Below, piece by piece: positions 34,748 through 44,442 of a DNA stretch of 64,000 nucleotides. Source of the DNA: Bacteroidales bacterium UBA1309 (GTDB lineage: Bacteria > Bacteroidota > Bacteroidia > Bacteroidales > Dysgonomonadaceae); assembly GCA_002307185.1 (NCBI GenBank), contig DBTT01000011.1, forward strand, positions 62,001 to 126,000, given 5' to 3'. A program made the position numbers and the translations under genes. Each line of letters begins with the position of its first letter. Within the stretch, counting starts at the first letter, position 1. The notes under the pieces were generated by a model, which made no database searches, had not been told where the DNA came from, and worked only from the letters and a program-made list of their open reading frames with translations.

Positions 34748-36376
34748 TTATTTTTTATTCAAATCTGCCAATATCGCTTTCGCTGTTTGATTTTCAGGGT
34801 CAATCGACAAGAGCTTATTGCAATAATCAATACTGTTTGCTTTATCTGCTTTAAGATAATAGTAATAACACAGGTATCGATAGCTTTCTGTCAATTCAGA
34901 TTTATTGTTAGTTGCGGCACCATCCTTGGCTGTAACAACAGCTACGGTTTGCTCATAATACGGCTTGGCCAATCCTTCGGTAGTTTCAGGGTCAAGCATG
35001 GCATTTGTGCGAGCTCTCCACAAATACCCTAAATAAGTATCTGGCTTACGCACAGACACGGTAGCAAAAGCCTGATCGGCATTCATTAGGTACGACTTTT
35101 GTATTTCTTTTGCCGATACACTTATGGAGTCCTTCAAACCACTTGCCGCATAATAGTAATACCGTCCCATATTATAGAAATCAGTAGTTTCCAACAAAGT
35201 AGTATCGGCTTTAGTCACATATTTATTATAATATTCGGCGGCTTCGGCATACTTATTCGATTCGGAAAAAGCCGAAGCAATATCCTTATATACAGACACC
35301 TTCGAAGGATCTATTGCAATAGCAGCATTGTATTGATCTACGGCAGAAGTCAATTGATTATTTTTCGCCAATATATCGCCATATGTCATGTAGTCCTGAA
35401 GGATCTTATCTGCATTTTTTGCATCCAAGCTGAAAAACTTCTGAGCTACGGGCAAAGCTTCCACATACTTCTTAGAATCGGCAAGGCTGTACATATAAAG
35501 CCTGTTGAGCACGAAATTATTGGGTTCAATTGCCAAGCCTTCTTTCAGGAGAAGGATTGCCTCATCGTATTTTTTTGTGAAGTAATAATCTGATGCAAAT
35601 TTAGTTATGTCTGCAACAGAGTATGTTTTGTGTTTAAAATACTGTTGATATGCCTCGATTGCTTGGGCATAAAATCCATTCGTAGTGTAAATCTTACCCA
35701 AATCACGGTATGCAATGGAATAATTAGGATTGATTTCCAATACTTTTTTCAGTTTTTCGATAGCCAATTCCGAGTTGATTCCTTCGTAAACTTTAGCTGA
35801 TTTCAAATAAGCCAACGTGTAATTCGGGTCAAAATAATTAGCCATATCGTATTTGCCAGCGGCTTCACCTGGATTGCCCTTAGATTCTAAAATTTCACCT
35901 TGTAAAACATATGGAAGTGGAGATTTTTTATCAATCTTTAAGGCATCCTCTATTTTTTGATTGGCCTTAGCCTCATCTCCGTTGACAAAATACGCCTCTG
36001 CGATTGCAACATTCACAGAAACATCCTTTTTGTTCTTCTTCAAGGCAGAGGAAAAAGCGTCTTCCGCCTCTTTCTCGTTGCCTGATTTCAGATAAAGCTT
36101 GCCTAAGCCTACATAAGCAAGCGAATATTCAGGATCTACTGCGATTGCTTTATTGTAAAAATCCTTAGCCACATCTAATTTTCCTCCGGAGTAAGCTATC
36201 TCTCCCAAGTAATAGTTTGAAGCAGCAGGAGTTTGGGCAACTTCATTTGAAAAAATCTGCTTTGCGATTTGTAATTCACCCGTCCTCAAATAATCGACAC
36301 CCAAGCTTTGAGTTTGAGCAACAACCGAAGTCAAGAACAATGATGACAAAACTGTAAATAAAAATTTTTTCTTCAT
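34748..36376 (-). CDS. secreted/periplasmic TPR-repeat protein
   Basis: A 542-aa protein with a signal peptide (about residues 1-20, ending VVAQ) and about ten TPR units along its whole length, for example YSLAYVGLGKLYLKSGNEKE, YSIAYRDLGKIYTTNGFYAQ and VYKDIASAFSESNKYAEAAE. It is presumably a periplasmic scaffold. It follows the PstS-like gene by 24 bp on the same strand, downstream of the ton operon; homologues hold this position in other Bacteroidales. Its partners are unknown. Confidence 0.85.
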   Translation of the reverse strand: MKKKFLFTVLSSLFLTSVVAQTQSLGVDYLRTGELQIAKQIFSNEVAQTPAASNYYLGEIAYSGGKLDVAKDFYNKAIAVDPEYSLAYVGLGKLYLKSGNEKEAEDAFSSALKKNKKDVSVNVAIAEAYFVNGDEAKANQKIEDALKIDKKSPLPYVLQGEILESKGNPGEAAGKYDMANYFDPNYTLAYLKSAKVYEGINSELAIEKLKKVLEINPNYSIAYRDLGKIYTTNGFYAQAIEAYQQYFKHKTYSVADITKFASDYYFTKKYDEAILLLKEGLAIEPNNFVLNRLYMYSLADSKKYVEALPVAQKFFSLDAKNADKILQDYMTYGDILAKNNQLTSAVDQYNAAIAIDPSKVSVYKDIASAFSESNKYAEAAEYYNKYVTKADTTLLETTDFYNMGRYYYYAASGLKDSISVSAKEIQKSYLMNADQAFATVSVRKPDTYLGYLWRARTNAMLDPETTEGLAKPYYEQTVAVVTAKDGAATNNKSELTESYRYLCYYYYLKADKANSIDYCNKLLSIDPENQTAKAILADLNKK

Positions 36377-36400
36377 CTTTTTCTTTAATTTGATTATGTT

Positions 36401-37351
36401 TTAAAATTTATCTTTCAATGAAATCAATCTCATTGGCTTTGTAGCCGGCACGAGACCTGTTTTTAAAATTATCCTCTGCCCGGTATCTCCCCCTACAAAC
36501 GAGGCAAATCCAGCAGGAAGCCCTCCCCTGACATCTGTAAGCAACATATATACATTTCTCACGAGCGGATAGTACCCTAGGGCCAAGTATGCGGCATAAG
36601 GTTTATAACTTTCGTCCGCAAAAGCTGGATACTCCAAGCTCACGGACATCACGCGTATTTTATCATCAAAAGTCAAATTAGTTGTATCTCTAGGATTACT
36701 AATCCAACTAACTCCAATGATACCCAGTGCGTTTGGCGTTTTCGAAACAAAATCCAAAACTTCCTCGCTATTTTTCAACGACCTCAAACTACTAGCCAAT
36801 GGAGTTCCTCCTCCAATGGAATCTTTCAAGTACCTGACTGTGCTGGAATTCGGGTTATCGAAAACAACCCGAATAATATCCGAATTTTTAGATTTAGAAA
36901 CAGGATTAATCTCATTCCATTTCGTGATTTTGCCTGCTAATATTTTTTTCAACGCTTGAATACTTATCAGCGAATCCTGGTTTGTCTTGTTTATTATTAA
37001 GGCCACCCCATCCGTGGCTACTTTTAAAGAACGAAGCGTTCTCTTTTTCTCTTTTATCGTGTTTTTTTCGGGTTCTGTCAATTCCCTATATGTAAATGCC
37101 AACCGGATGCTATCCTTAAGCATCAAATTGATTATGCTGACTTCGTCTATAAAGACAGGCGTTAGCTTTGCCTCGCTGTATTTCGATTCATAAACCTCAA
37201 TCTCCTGATTAATGACTTTCGAAAAATTCTCGTCGCAAGTAATGAGTGCAGAACCACTCGTTTCGGTATCCGTCCTTGTTACTCTTGACTTAGTACAAGA
37301 AGTCAAAAACAAGGCATAGAAAGTCAAACATATATATATCAGCTTTTTCAT
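36401..37351 (-). CDS. PstS-like substrate-binding lipoprotein
   Basis: Predicted lipoprotein of 316 aa (lipobox LTSC, Cys19) with the fold of a phosphate-binding protein. PstS-like features: ALKKILAGKITKWNEINP, VRYLKDSIGGG and ALGIIGVSWI. No pstC, pstA or pstB genes are near, so it is not a classical ABC component here; it lies between the ton operon and a TPR gene, an arrangement shared with other Bacteroidales. It may sense or deliver phosphate or another oxyanion, or serve an envelope role. Binding residues cannot be verified by eye. Confidence 0.82.
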   Translation of the reverse strand: MKKLIYICLTFYALFLTSCTKSRVTRTDTETSGSALITCDENFSKVINQEIEVYESKYSEAKLTPVFIDEVSIINLMLKDSIRLAFTYRELTEPEKNTIKEKKRTLRSLKVATDGVALIINKTNQDSLISIQALKKILAGKITKWNEINPVSKSKNSDIIRVVFDNPNSSTVRYLKDSIGGGTPLASSLRSLKNSEEVLDFVSKTPNALGIIGVSWISNPRDTTNLTFDDKIRVMSVSLEYPAFADESYKPYAAYLALGYYPLVRNVYMLLTDVRGGLPAGFASFVGGDTGQRIILKTGLVPATKPMRLISLKDKF

Positions 37352-37563
37352 TGTTGAATCAAATAATGAACCACTTTTTGTGTATTTGAATGATAAAATC
37401 GGTTTTTGCTTAATCGAGAGAACATATATTTTGCAAAGTTAACCTCAAACAACTAAAACAGACTTTTTATCACTGATTACCTCCTTTTGGATGAATTATG
37501 GTTGACAAAAGTAATGAAATCTATCAACCAAAACATATCATAAATCTATAAAAACTTTTAATT

Positions 37564-37755
37564 TCATTGTTTCCAAAGTCGAAAAGCCCTAAAAATGCCA
37601 TAAATAAATAGCAACACACCAATAATAATGGCAAATGGTCGGGATAAAGCCAAGGGATTGATAATGGCAAACACATATGACATAGCGAGGTATATCAACA
37701 CCATTAATATGCCAAATATCATCCGGATAGTATTTGAATTTTTGAGTAATCGCAT
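37564..37755 (-). CDS. small two-helix membrane protein
   Basis: A 63-aa protein with two membrane helices (about residues 12-33 and 41-58) and a basic N-terminus and C-terminus. It starts 95 bp after the tonB stop, on the other side of a terminator-like hairpin, and precedes the PstS-like gene. A small membrane protein in this position recurs in related genomes as far as I recall. Function unknown. Confidence 0.65.
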   Translation of the reverse strand: MRLLKNSNTIRMIFGILMVLIYLAMSYVFAIINPLALSRPFAIIIGVLLFIYGIFRAFRLWKQ

Positions 37756-37775
37756 TTTAGTGTTTTTTTATTGAA

Positions 37776-37815
37776 AAAAGAGAAGATGCTTTATTAAATA
37801 AGTATCTTCTCTTTT
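37776..37815 (-). terminator. terminator of the exbB-exbD-exbD-tonB operon
   Basis: AAAAGAGAAGATGC (37776-37789) pairs with GTATCTTCTCTTTT (37802-37815), one mismatch, 12-nt loop. On the minus strand the arms end in T4 and are followed by further T residues. It lies 35 bp beyond the tonB stop. Confidence 0.8.
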
Positions 37816-37849
37816 ATGAAGGTTATAGAATCGAACTACATTCACATTA

Positions 37850-38668
37850 TTATTGAAGTCTGAAGGAAACTGGTAAGGTGTAATACACTGGTACGTTCCT
37901 ACCGTTTTGTTTTCCCGGAATCCATTTAGGCATGCCCTTTACCACACGGATAGCTTCCTTGTCGCAAGAAGGGTCCAAACCTTTGAGAACGTTTACGTCT
38001 GTTATATCGCCAGTTTTGCTTACAACAAAACGAAGGGTTACACGACCTTGAATACCATTTTCTGCAGCTATAGTCGGATACTTGATGTTTTTAGACAAAT
38101 AAGCCATCAATTCTCTTTCTCCACCTGGGAACTGGGGCATTTGTTCAACGCCAACAAACGGTTTTTCTTCTTCTTCCTGAACCACAACTTTGTTGTCTTT
38201 CAAGTCTGCAATATCAATACCGTGCTTGTCATCAGTGCCTTTTACATCTGCAACAGAAACTGTCACTTTCGATTCATTCAACTCATCCTGAGATTTCATC
38301 TGATCATCCTTGTTGATTTTTTCTTCAGTGATTTCAGGAGGAGTAAATTTGATAGTGCTTTTCAAAGGTGGAGGCGGCGGTGCCGTTTCCTGTTTGATCT
38401 TGTCTTGTTCCTTCACCTCATCTTCCATCTTCAAATTCGAAAGCTCGGTGACATCCGATACATTTTCTGTATGTAATCCGGCTTTCACTGCTTCGATCAG
38501 GTATGGAATCGCTAATAGCGCAACAACAAAGATCAACATACCCACCAAGGCCATATAGTGCCTTTTCTGCGAAGTCTGGCGCATACGGTAAGCACCGTAT
38601 TCCTTGTTTTTCCCTTCAAATATAATATCAGTCCAAGCCGACGAAGTCAAATTTATATCTTTTGCCAT
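37850..38668 (-). CDS. tonB: energy transducer TonB
   Basis: TonB-family protein of 272 aa that spans the periplasm to drive outer-membrane receptors. A cytoplasmic N-terminal stretch (SSAWTDIIFEGKNKEYGAYR, typical of Bacteroidota) precedes one membrane anchor (about 40-60), a Pro/Lys/Glu-rich spacer (TAPPPPPLKS) and the C-terminal TonB domain with MPQFPGGERELMAYLSKNI, GRVTLRFVVSKTG and MPKWIPGKQNGRNVPVYY. It is the last gene of an exbB-exbD-exbD-tonB operon and could serve the siderophore and SusC-type receptors in this window. Confidence 0.95.
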   Translation of the reverse strand: MAKDINLTSSAWTDIIFEGKNKEYGAYRMRQTSQKRHYMALVGMLIFVVALLAIPYLIEAVKAGLHTENVSDVTELSNLKMEDEVKEQDKIKQETAPPPPPLKSTIKFTPPEITEEKINKDDQMKSQDELNESKVTVSVADVKGTDDKHGIDIADLKDNKVVVQEEEEKPFVGVEQMPQFPGGERELMAYLSKNIKYPTIAAENGIQGRVTLRFVVSKTGDITDVNVLKGLDPSCDKEAIRVVKGMPKWIPGKQNGRNVPVYYTLPVSFRLQ

Positions 38669-38695
38669 ATTGAATGTTATTTAAAAATTTGACAA

Positions 38696-39346
38696 CTATT
38701 TACTTGCTGCCTGTTTAGACAAAGATCCACCTGTTTCAAGGTTTTGAACCAAGTATTTGTCTCCTTCGGTCAAATCAACAATTGCATATTTACCAATAGA
38801 ACAAATTTGCATCTCGTCCAACACATCGACCAAATTTGAATAAGTGGCTCCATCCGTAGGTTTGATAATAACAACTTGTCCAGCATCGTCATTTTTAATT
38901 TCTTTGGATTGCTTTTTGAAGTCGTCTTCAGAAATTTGTTTCTTTGCTTTCAAGTCCCTCAGCTTTCTCATACGATTCACGAGAACCGCATTGCGTTCGA
39001 TCAGCATCTTTCGCAACCCTTGAGGCCCATAGTTCGTAAGAGCCAAGGAGTTGGGATCAGTATAATTAGGTTTTCCAAAGTAATAATAGACTTTGTTTTT
39101 TTCACCTAAAATAACTGTAATAGCCTTTGTATCCTCCACCTTATTTTTGTCTTCTTTCTTCACTTCATCCTTTGTAGGCAAGATAAGATCCATTGCTTGT
39201 GGCTTGCTCAATGTTGTACAAAACATAAAGAAAGTGATCAGCAACATGTTCATGTCCACCATCGGAGTAAAGTCCACTCGAAGGGTATGCTTTTTGGGTT
39301 TGCCTTTTTTTGCTTCCCCGCCATCACCGGTATTTACTTCTGCCAT
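38696..39346 (-). CDS. exbD: ExbD/TolR family protein (second copy)
   Basis: Biopolymer transport protein of 216 aa with one N-terminal membrane helix containing the family's key Asp (DFTPMVDMNMLLITFFMF) and a periplasmic C-terminal domain. It is longer than classical ExbD (about 140 aa) because of an insertion of about 60 residues (RMRKLRDLKAKKQISEDD). Two different exbD genes in tandem are usual in Bacteroidota ton operons. Neighbours are exbD at 39993 upstream and tonB downstream. Confidence 0.92.
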   Translation of the reverse strand: MAEVNTGDGGEAKKGKPKKHTLRVDFTPMVDMNMLLITFFMFCTTLSKPQAMDLILPTKDEVKKEDKNKVEDTKAITVILGEKNKVYYYFGKPNYTDPNSLALTNYGPQGLRKMLIERNAVLVNRMRKLRDLKAKKQISEDDFKKQSKEIKNDDAGQVVIIKPTDGATYSNLVDVLDEMQICSIGKYAIVDLTEGDKYLVQNLETGGSLSKQAASK

Positions 39347-39387
39347 ATCTTTTTATGATTTATAAATTAATAATTTGATATACACAG

Positions 39388-39993
39388 CTATACTGCCGGC
39401 ATTCCCTTCAATGTAGTTATCAGATTGAAACGGTTTGCTTTAATATCCTGAAGAGTACTAAACACTGATTTGATCAAAGGATATGGAGTCGTTTGATCCG
39501 ACTTCACAGCTATTTTCAAATTTTCGTTTACGGCCTGCCCATACTGTATCCACTTTTTCAACTGATTATTGGTGCTATCCGAAGGAACGCCATTGGCCTT
39601 CAATACTTCATCTTGCTCAGACACGCTCATGTCCAAAAATTTGGGCAAAGCTGAAATCGGCACACCGATAGTTGGTTGACTAAGGAATGATTTCTTCTGC
39701 TTATCAGTAAACTGAATTTTAAATTCTTGCGATACTTTATCCAAAATGGCTAATTTATCTGCTGGGCGGTCAAAGTTCAAATACACATGCCCTTTGGGAG
39801 AAACCAAGATCGTCAGCAAATTGCTTTCCGGAATCTTAATATCGACCACAGAGCTTGGCGTTGTCACCTGTACTGGTTCCTTTGGCAAGAATGTAGCTGT
39901 AAGCATGAAGAATGTAAGCAAAAGCACAGTCACATCACTCATCGCTGTCATATCGATGAATGTGCTATGTTTTTTTGTTTTTACTTTCGACAT
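39388..39993 (-). CDS. exbD: ExbD/TolR family protein (first copy)
   Basis: Second ExbD-type subunit, 201 aa. The single membrane helix carries DMTAMSDVTVLLLTFFML with the conserved Asp, followed by a periplasmic domain. It differs in sequence from the neighbouring exbD, so the two probably form a heteromeric partner set for the ExbB channel. It lies between exbB and the other exbD in the same operon. Confidence 0.92.
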   Translation of the reverse strand: MSKVKTKKHSTFIDMTAMSDVTVLLLTFFMLTATFLPKEPVQVTTPSSVVDIKIPESNLLTILVSPKGHVYLNFDRPADKLAILDKVSQEFKIQFTDKQKKSFLSQPTIGVPISALPKFLDMSVSEQDEVLKANGVPSDSTNNQLKKWIQYGQAVNENLKIAVKSDQTTPYPLIKSVFSTLQDIKANRFNLITTLKGMPAV

Positions 39994-40057
39994 ATTTCTA
40001 CTGTTTTAATTTTTTATAGAGTGGAATTGTTTTGAAATTCCACAAATTATTTCAAAA

Positions 40058-40858
40058 TTATTTTCCTAAATGTTTAGTGGTGTAGGTTTGGCCAATAGCA
40101 AAACCGACTTCATCAACAGCATTGGTAATATTTTGAACTGATCCAGAGAAATATCCGTAAGAAATAATAGCCAAAGCACCAGTAGCAATACCAGTAGCTG
40201 TGTTATAAAGGGCTTCGGAAATACCGACAGCCAATTTGGTTGAGTCAGGAGCACCTTCGTTACCCATAGCAGCAAATGACTTGATCATCCCAAGTACCGT
40301 ACCCAACAACCCGAACAATGTACCCAAAGTGGAGATAGTAGCAATTACTGATAGGTTTTGCTCCAATGTAGGCAATTCCAATGCTGTTGCTTCTTCAATT
40401 TCTTTTTGGATGATAGATGCTTTTTCGTCATTGTTCAAATTCGTAATGCTTTCTACATCTTCGTAACGGATAAGACCTGCACGTAGAATACTTGCCACAG
40501 CTCCTTTTTGAGCATCACACAACTGACGAGCACCTGCAATATCACCTGCTTCTAATTTAGCTTTAGCTTGTTCAACGAACTTCACCAAGTTGCCTTTACC
40601 TTTAGCACGGTTCAAAGCAAAAAGACGTTCGAAAGAAAGGGCTATTACCGTAAGCAACAGTGTTAAAATGATAGGCACAACAAATCCTCCTTGATAGATT
40701 GCACCAAATGGATTAAGTGGGTGATCTTTTTCATCGAAATTCATACTGTTACCAAAATACCCAAAGAAAACGGAAAAAGCTACAATTGCACAAAACAAAA
40801 TCACAATGCCAGCTGATGCCCCACGTGTTTTTTTTACTTTTTTTTCGTTAGTTCCCAT
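40058..40858 (-). CDS. exbB: ExbB/MotA/TolQ proton channel protein
   Basis: Proton-channel subunit of 266 aa of the Ton motor in the inner membrane. Three or four membrane helices are predicted; the C-terminal core has the family features LSVIATISTLGTLFGLLGTV, MIKSF and ISEALYNTATGIATGALAII. An extra N-terminal helix (about 17-35) is typical of the Bacteroidota form. First gene of the exbB-exbD-exbD-tonB operon, behind a full consensus promoter. Confidence 0.95.
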   Translation of the reverse strand: MGTNEKKVKKTRGASAGIVILFCAIVAFSVFFGYFGNSMNFDEKDHPLNPFGAIYQGGFVVPIILTLLLTVIALSFERLFALNRAKGKGNLVKFVEQAKAKLEAGDIAGARQLCDAQKGAVASILRAGLIRYEDVESITNLNNDEKASIIQKEIEEATALELPTLEQNLSVIATISTLGTLFGLLGTVLGMIKSFAAMGNEGAPDSTKLAVGISEALYNTATGIATGALAIISYGYFSGSVQNITNAVDEVGFAIGQTYTTKHLGK

Positions 40859-40988
40859 AATGATAAAAATTGATTTTTGAATTAAATTTGAATAATTGTT
40901 TATTTAAAGATTAATTGATTCCAAGTATCAGTTCAAGTAACAAACGCCCTGCAAGATGACAAGGCAAAGCTTTTACTATACAAACGTG

Positions 40989-41020
40989 CAAATGTAAAAT
41001 TATTATTGGTTAGTTTCAAT
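40989..41020 (-). promoter_or_regulatory. promoter of the exbB-tonB operon
   Basis: On the minus strand ATTG (41017-41020), 20 nt, TACATTTG (40989-40996) match the Bacteroidetes primary-sigma consensus. It predicts transcription from about 40982 and a leader of about 125 nt before exbB. Confidence 0.7.
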
Positions 41021-41088
41021 TTTTAAGACATAAAAAAACTTATAATTATGCATTCAGACACGAAACCCTGAAAAAAAAATCCAAAAAG

Positions 41089-42471
41089 CTAATTCTTATT
41101 AAACTCGTTATTTAAAGCTATTACAGCGTCATTATACGATTCCCGTTGAATAACAAATTGCATATTAACCTGCCTCAACGATTGCCCAAAACTTTCTATA
41201 TTTATGTTTTTCTCATAAAATGCCTTAGCCGCCCGAAATAGAAATCCAGGAATGGCTATGTTTGTCCCCATAGCACATACTAGAGCGACTCGTTTGACTA
41301 CAACCTCATAGAAATTTTGTTCCAATTCAGCAATCAATTTATGTGACTTATAGTTGTCCCATACAACCATCGTGATCGAGTTGGCATTGGTTGATTTCAG
41401 GATATAGCTGACTCCAAATTTGGCAAAATGGGTCATGATCCTCAAGTCGAATCCCACTTCGCCTACCATCATCGGGTCGTGGATCTCGACGGCAAGCACT
41501 TTGTTTGTTCCTGAAACTATTTCCACTTTTGGGACGGGTGAAATGTAAGATCTTGTAATTAAAGTTCCGGGATGCTCTGGTTGAAAGGTGTTTTTTATAC
41601 GAATATCGATGTTTGCAAGTTCCAAGGGTTTTGCGGCTTTGGGATGTATCGCCTCCATCCCAATGTCCGCCAACTGATCTGCAACAATAAAATTGGTGTA
41701 TCCCACAGGAGTGGCGGCATCTACTCCAACGATTTTGGGATCAGCGGAAGACAGGTGGTATTCTTTATGGATAATGGCTTCTTGGGCTTTCACTTCAACG
41801 GCGATTTTGCTGAAAGTGACTTCCGAATAACCACGGTCAAAAGCACGCATAATACCCTCAACTCCTTTGGTGTAGCCAGTAGCAATGCAAAGGATTTTGC
41901 TGAAATCGATGTTCTTAAATGCTTTTTTGATCCGGTCGTCGATGGTGAGGGGCATGTTGTCTTCAAAGCCGCTCAAGTCGATCAACTTGGCGGAAATTCC
42001 ATTATTATTCAGAATATTGACGGTATTCCATGCCGAATGAGCTTCACCAACCGATGCGAGTATTTCACGGGCAGCCAAATGGATATCTTCCACGTTAACA
42101 TAGCCAGAAGCCAACACTTTGCCAAGACTGTGGAGCAAGGTTTTGACTTGCTTCAATCTGAATTGAATAAATTCTTTCGCCTCCGATAAATTTAAGCCAA
42201 TATCTTCAAAACCTTTATTAATCAACAAAAGCCTTTGGTACAAACTGTCCAAAGCTATATTGTAGTCGTCGTTTTCTAAAAATTTTATGTAGATTCCCGG
42301 CTCACCGGTTTTCTTATGTTCAAGTAACCAGTTTGTTACATTGTTGTATGCTGAAACGACAAAAATTCTATTATAAAGTTCCTCAGGCTTACGTTGGCCT
42401 ATGATAATATCATTCAGTACATTTTTGAATTGTGACATTGACGTTCCGCCAATTTTCTCAACTGTTAGCAT
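41089..42471 (-). CDS. aspartate kinase-like protein
   Basis: Amino-acid kinase family protein of 460 aa related to aspartokinase. The N-terminal VEKIGGTSM matches the ATP-binding start (K-x-GGTS), and the C-terminal half has VEIHDPMMVGEVGFDLRI and two ACT-like domains (about 310-460). It belongs to a divergent group in which the catalytic domain is less conserved than in LysC or ThrA. It is a single gene with no lysine- or threonine-pathway neighbours, and a role in ectoine or other specialised pathways cannot be excluded. A TACATTTG -7 element (42493-42500, minus) lies just upstream. Confidence 0.85.
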   Translation of the reverse strand: MLTVEKIGGTSMSQFKNVLNDIIIGQRKPEELYNRIFVVSAYNNVTNWLLEHKKTGEPGIYIKFLENDDYNIALDSLYQRLLLINKGFEDIGLNLSEAKEFIQFRLKQVKTLLHSLGKVLASGYVNVEDIHLAAREILASVGEAHSAWNTVNILNNNGISAKLIDLSGFEDNMPLTIDDRIKKAFKNIDFSKILCIATGYTKGVEGIMRAFDRGYSEVTFSKIAVEVKAQEAIIHKEYHLSSADPKIVGVDAATPVGYTNFIVADQLADIGMEAIHPKAAKPLELANIDIRIKNTFQPEHPGTLITRSYISPVPKVEIVSGTNKVLAVEIHDPMMVGEVGFDLRIMTHFAKFGVSYILKSTNANSITMVVWDNYKSHKLIAELEQNFYEVVVKRVALVCAMGTNIAIPGFLFRAAKAFYEKNINIESFGQSLRQVNMQFVIQRESYNDAVIALNNEFNKN

Positions 42472-42958
42472 TTTTCTCTATTTTTTGAGGTGCAAATGTA
42501 AGAATAAATTGAAAAAATCCTAATAATGTAATGTATAGAATTGGGCGATAGCCTGTAAATTAACAAAATTGTAAAGAAGAACCTGAGATCAAGCTTAGTT
42601 AGAAAAAAACGATTGACTTGCATCACAGACACTTTTATCAAGCAGGGACTATTTTACTTATTGTATTATAAGGAAAAGGAAAAATAAATGAACAAAAAAG
42701 GCGGAATTGACGTTAACAGAATAATTTAGGATCAGGAGGGTGGGTAAAAAGCAGTATGCGCAAAATCGTCCGAAAAACGGAGAAAATGCCCATTGGGAAG
42801 AGCTAGGAAGACAACGAGAAAAAAAATTTTAATAAGGAATTTATGAAATATTTCCCCTACTCGTTTTTAGCTTTTATTAAAGGAGTTCCAAATCTATTTT
42901 CAGCCCGTTAGCCTCGTTTTCTTTTCAGCAAAGTAAATATAACAACAAGAATATAATT
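42472..42958. other. intergenic region between aspartate kinase and the DUF3500 gene
   Basis: 487 bp separating two divergent genes. It contains the -7 element of aspartate kinase (42493-42500) and no convincing gene; a 13-codon ATG frame at about 42688 is not supported. No strong hairpin or full promoter for the plus-strand gene was seen. Confidence 0.4.
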
Positions 42959-44383
42959 ATGGAAAAAGGAGCTTTTAGTAAAAAAAATAAAAAAATAATC
43001 TTCCTGCTTTTATTACTAATTTCGTTTTCGACGATGAGTTTTATTGTGTACAAGGAATATAACATGCTTGTTCCTGACATTGCTTTCAAAACACCAGAGA
43101 ACTTGGTGGCAGAGAAAAGCACCTCTACTTTTTCGGTAAGTTCCGTAGTGGAAGCCGCTGAAAGTTTCATGTCACTTCTCACCACAACCCAAATATCGAC
43201 ACTCCAGCATACCTACACAAGCACTTTAGCAAAAAAATGGTCGAACTTGCCCTGTGGGTCTAGCTGCCGGAACGGCATACAATTTTCTACGCTAACGACA
43301 TCACAATTGGCTGCCGCAAAAGCCGTCATACAAACAGCATTGGGTACGGCAAGCAACCAAGGTTATGATCTCTTCAAACAAATTTTATTGGCCGACGACT
43401 ACCTGAACACCAGTGGAGGAGGTTCCGGATACGGAGCAGGGCTCTACTTCATCTCTTTCTTGAATGAACCTTCTGCGACAGGTGCATGGATGTTGCAATT
43501 TGGCGGACACCACATGGCATTCAACATCGCATTCAACAATGGCAATGTAGTGGGTACAACACCCGTGATGTTAGGTGTGGAACCAACATCCTTTACCACT
43601 AACAGTGTTACATATACACCGCTTTCCAATAAGCATGATGCAATGGCTAGCATGATTGCCTCATTGACGACTGCGCAATTGGCTTCTGCCAAGTTAACCA
43701 CCACTTTCAGCGACTGCCTCATGTCACCCGGGGAATCGAACGGCAACACCAACACAATGCCTTCAACAAAACAAGGAGTTTCGTGCAGCGGTTTCACCAC
43801 CGCCCAACAAGCCCTGGTGCTAGCTGCAATAGAAAGCTGGGTGGACGATATGGACAGCGACATTACCACTGAGCTAATGGAAGTCTATACAGATGAAATC
43901 AACAGTACATACATCGCTTGGACAGGAAGCGGAACATCAGGTAGTGCTAGCACATTTCTCAATGCCAACACCAACTATGTGAGAATAGACGGGCCGAGTG
44001 TGTGGATCGAGTTTGTTTGCCAAAACGGAGTTATATTCCCTGCCCAAATACATTATCATACGGTTTGGAGAGATCACCTAAGGGATTATGGCGCAGACTT
44101 AACCAATACTTCTTTGTCCAGCATCGAGACAACCACTAATTCTGTTCAATCTGTAAAACTATATCCAAATCCTACTACCGAGGTTTTAAATATCGAGACA
44201 ACGAATGCTTTAGATAACGCATCAATAGATGTGTACAATGTTTCAGGAAGGCGTGTTGCTTCTGTAACGAATGTGTCGGGCACCACCGTCACACTGTCTG
44301 TGAATAATTTTGCGACCGGTAGTTATATTATCAGAATATCAGAAGGCCATCAAAGTTTTACGGCGAAATTCATCAAGAAATAA
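42959..44383 (+). CDS. secreted DUF3500 protein with T9SS C-terminal sorting domain
   Basis: A 474-aa secreted protein. The N-terminal hydrophobic segment (about 12-30) is a signal peptide. The DUF3500 domain (about 50-370) shows the conserved FGGHHMAFNIAFNNG, GVEPTSF and IHYHTVWRDHLRDYG motifs, in which the paired histidines suggest metal binding (inference). The last 80 residues are a type A T9SS sorting domain: VKLYPNPTTEVLNIE, GRRVASV, then FTAKFIKK. It is therefore expected on the cell surface or outside the cell. The HupE/UreJ-like gene follows 70 bp later on the same strand, after a perfect hairpin. DUF3500 enzymes have no known activity. Confidence 0.88.
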   Translation: MEKGAFSKKNKKIIFLLLLLISFSTMSFIVYKEYNMLVPDIAFKTPENLVAEKSTSTFSVSSVVEAAESFMSLLTTTQISTLQHTYTSTLAKKWSNLPCGSSCRNGIQFSTLTTSQLAAAKAVIQTALGTASNQGYDLFKQILLADDYLNTSGGGSGYGAGLYFISFLNEPSATGAWMLQFGGHHMAFNIAFNNGNVVGTTPVMLGVEPTSFTTNSVTYTPLSNKHDAMASMIASLTTAQLASAKLTTTFSDCLMSPGESNGNTNTMPSTKQGVSCSGFTTAQQALVLAAIESWVDDMDSDITTELMEVYTDEINSTYIAWTGSGTSGSASTFLNANTNYVRIDGPSVWIEFVCQNGVIFPAQIHYHTVWRDHLRDYGADLTNTSLSSIETTTNSVQSVKLYPNPTTEVLNIETTNALDNASIDVYNVSGRRVASVTNVSGTTVTLSVNNFATGSYIIRISEGHQSFTAKFIKK

Positions 44384-44400
44384 AATCAGTTATTACAAAC

Positions 44401-44442
44401 AAATCTTGACAAGCAACTTTCTCTGTCCGCTTGTCAAGATTT
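44401..44442 (+). terminator. hairpin between the DUF3500 gene and the HupE/UreJ gene
   Basis: AAATCTTGACAAGC (44401-44414) and GCTTGTCAAGATTT (44429-44442) form a perfect 14-bp stem with a 14-nt loop; only three T follow before the ATG at 44454. It lies 17 bp after the DUF3500 stop and 11 bp before the next start codon, so it may both attenuate transcription and limit translation of the second gene. Confidence 0.7.

Noticed and set aside
33700..34760. A parS centromere site near parAB
   Set aside because: No parS-like palindrome was recognised by eye here or elsewhere; absence is not proven.
42688..42730. 13-codon ATG frame after an A/G-rich stretch
   Set aside because: Too short, no family and no supporting context.
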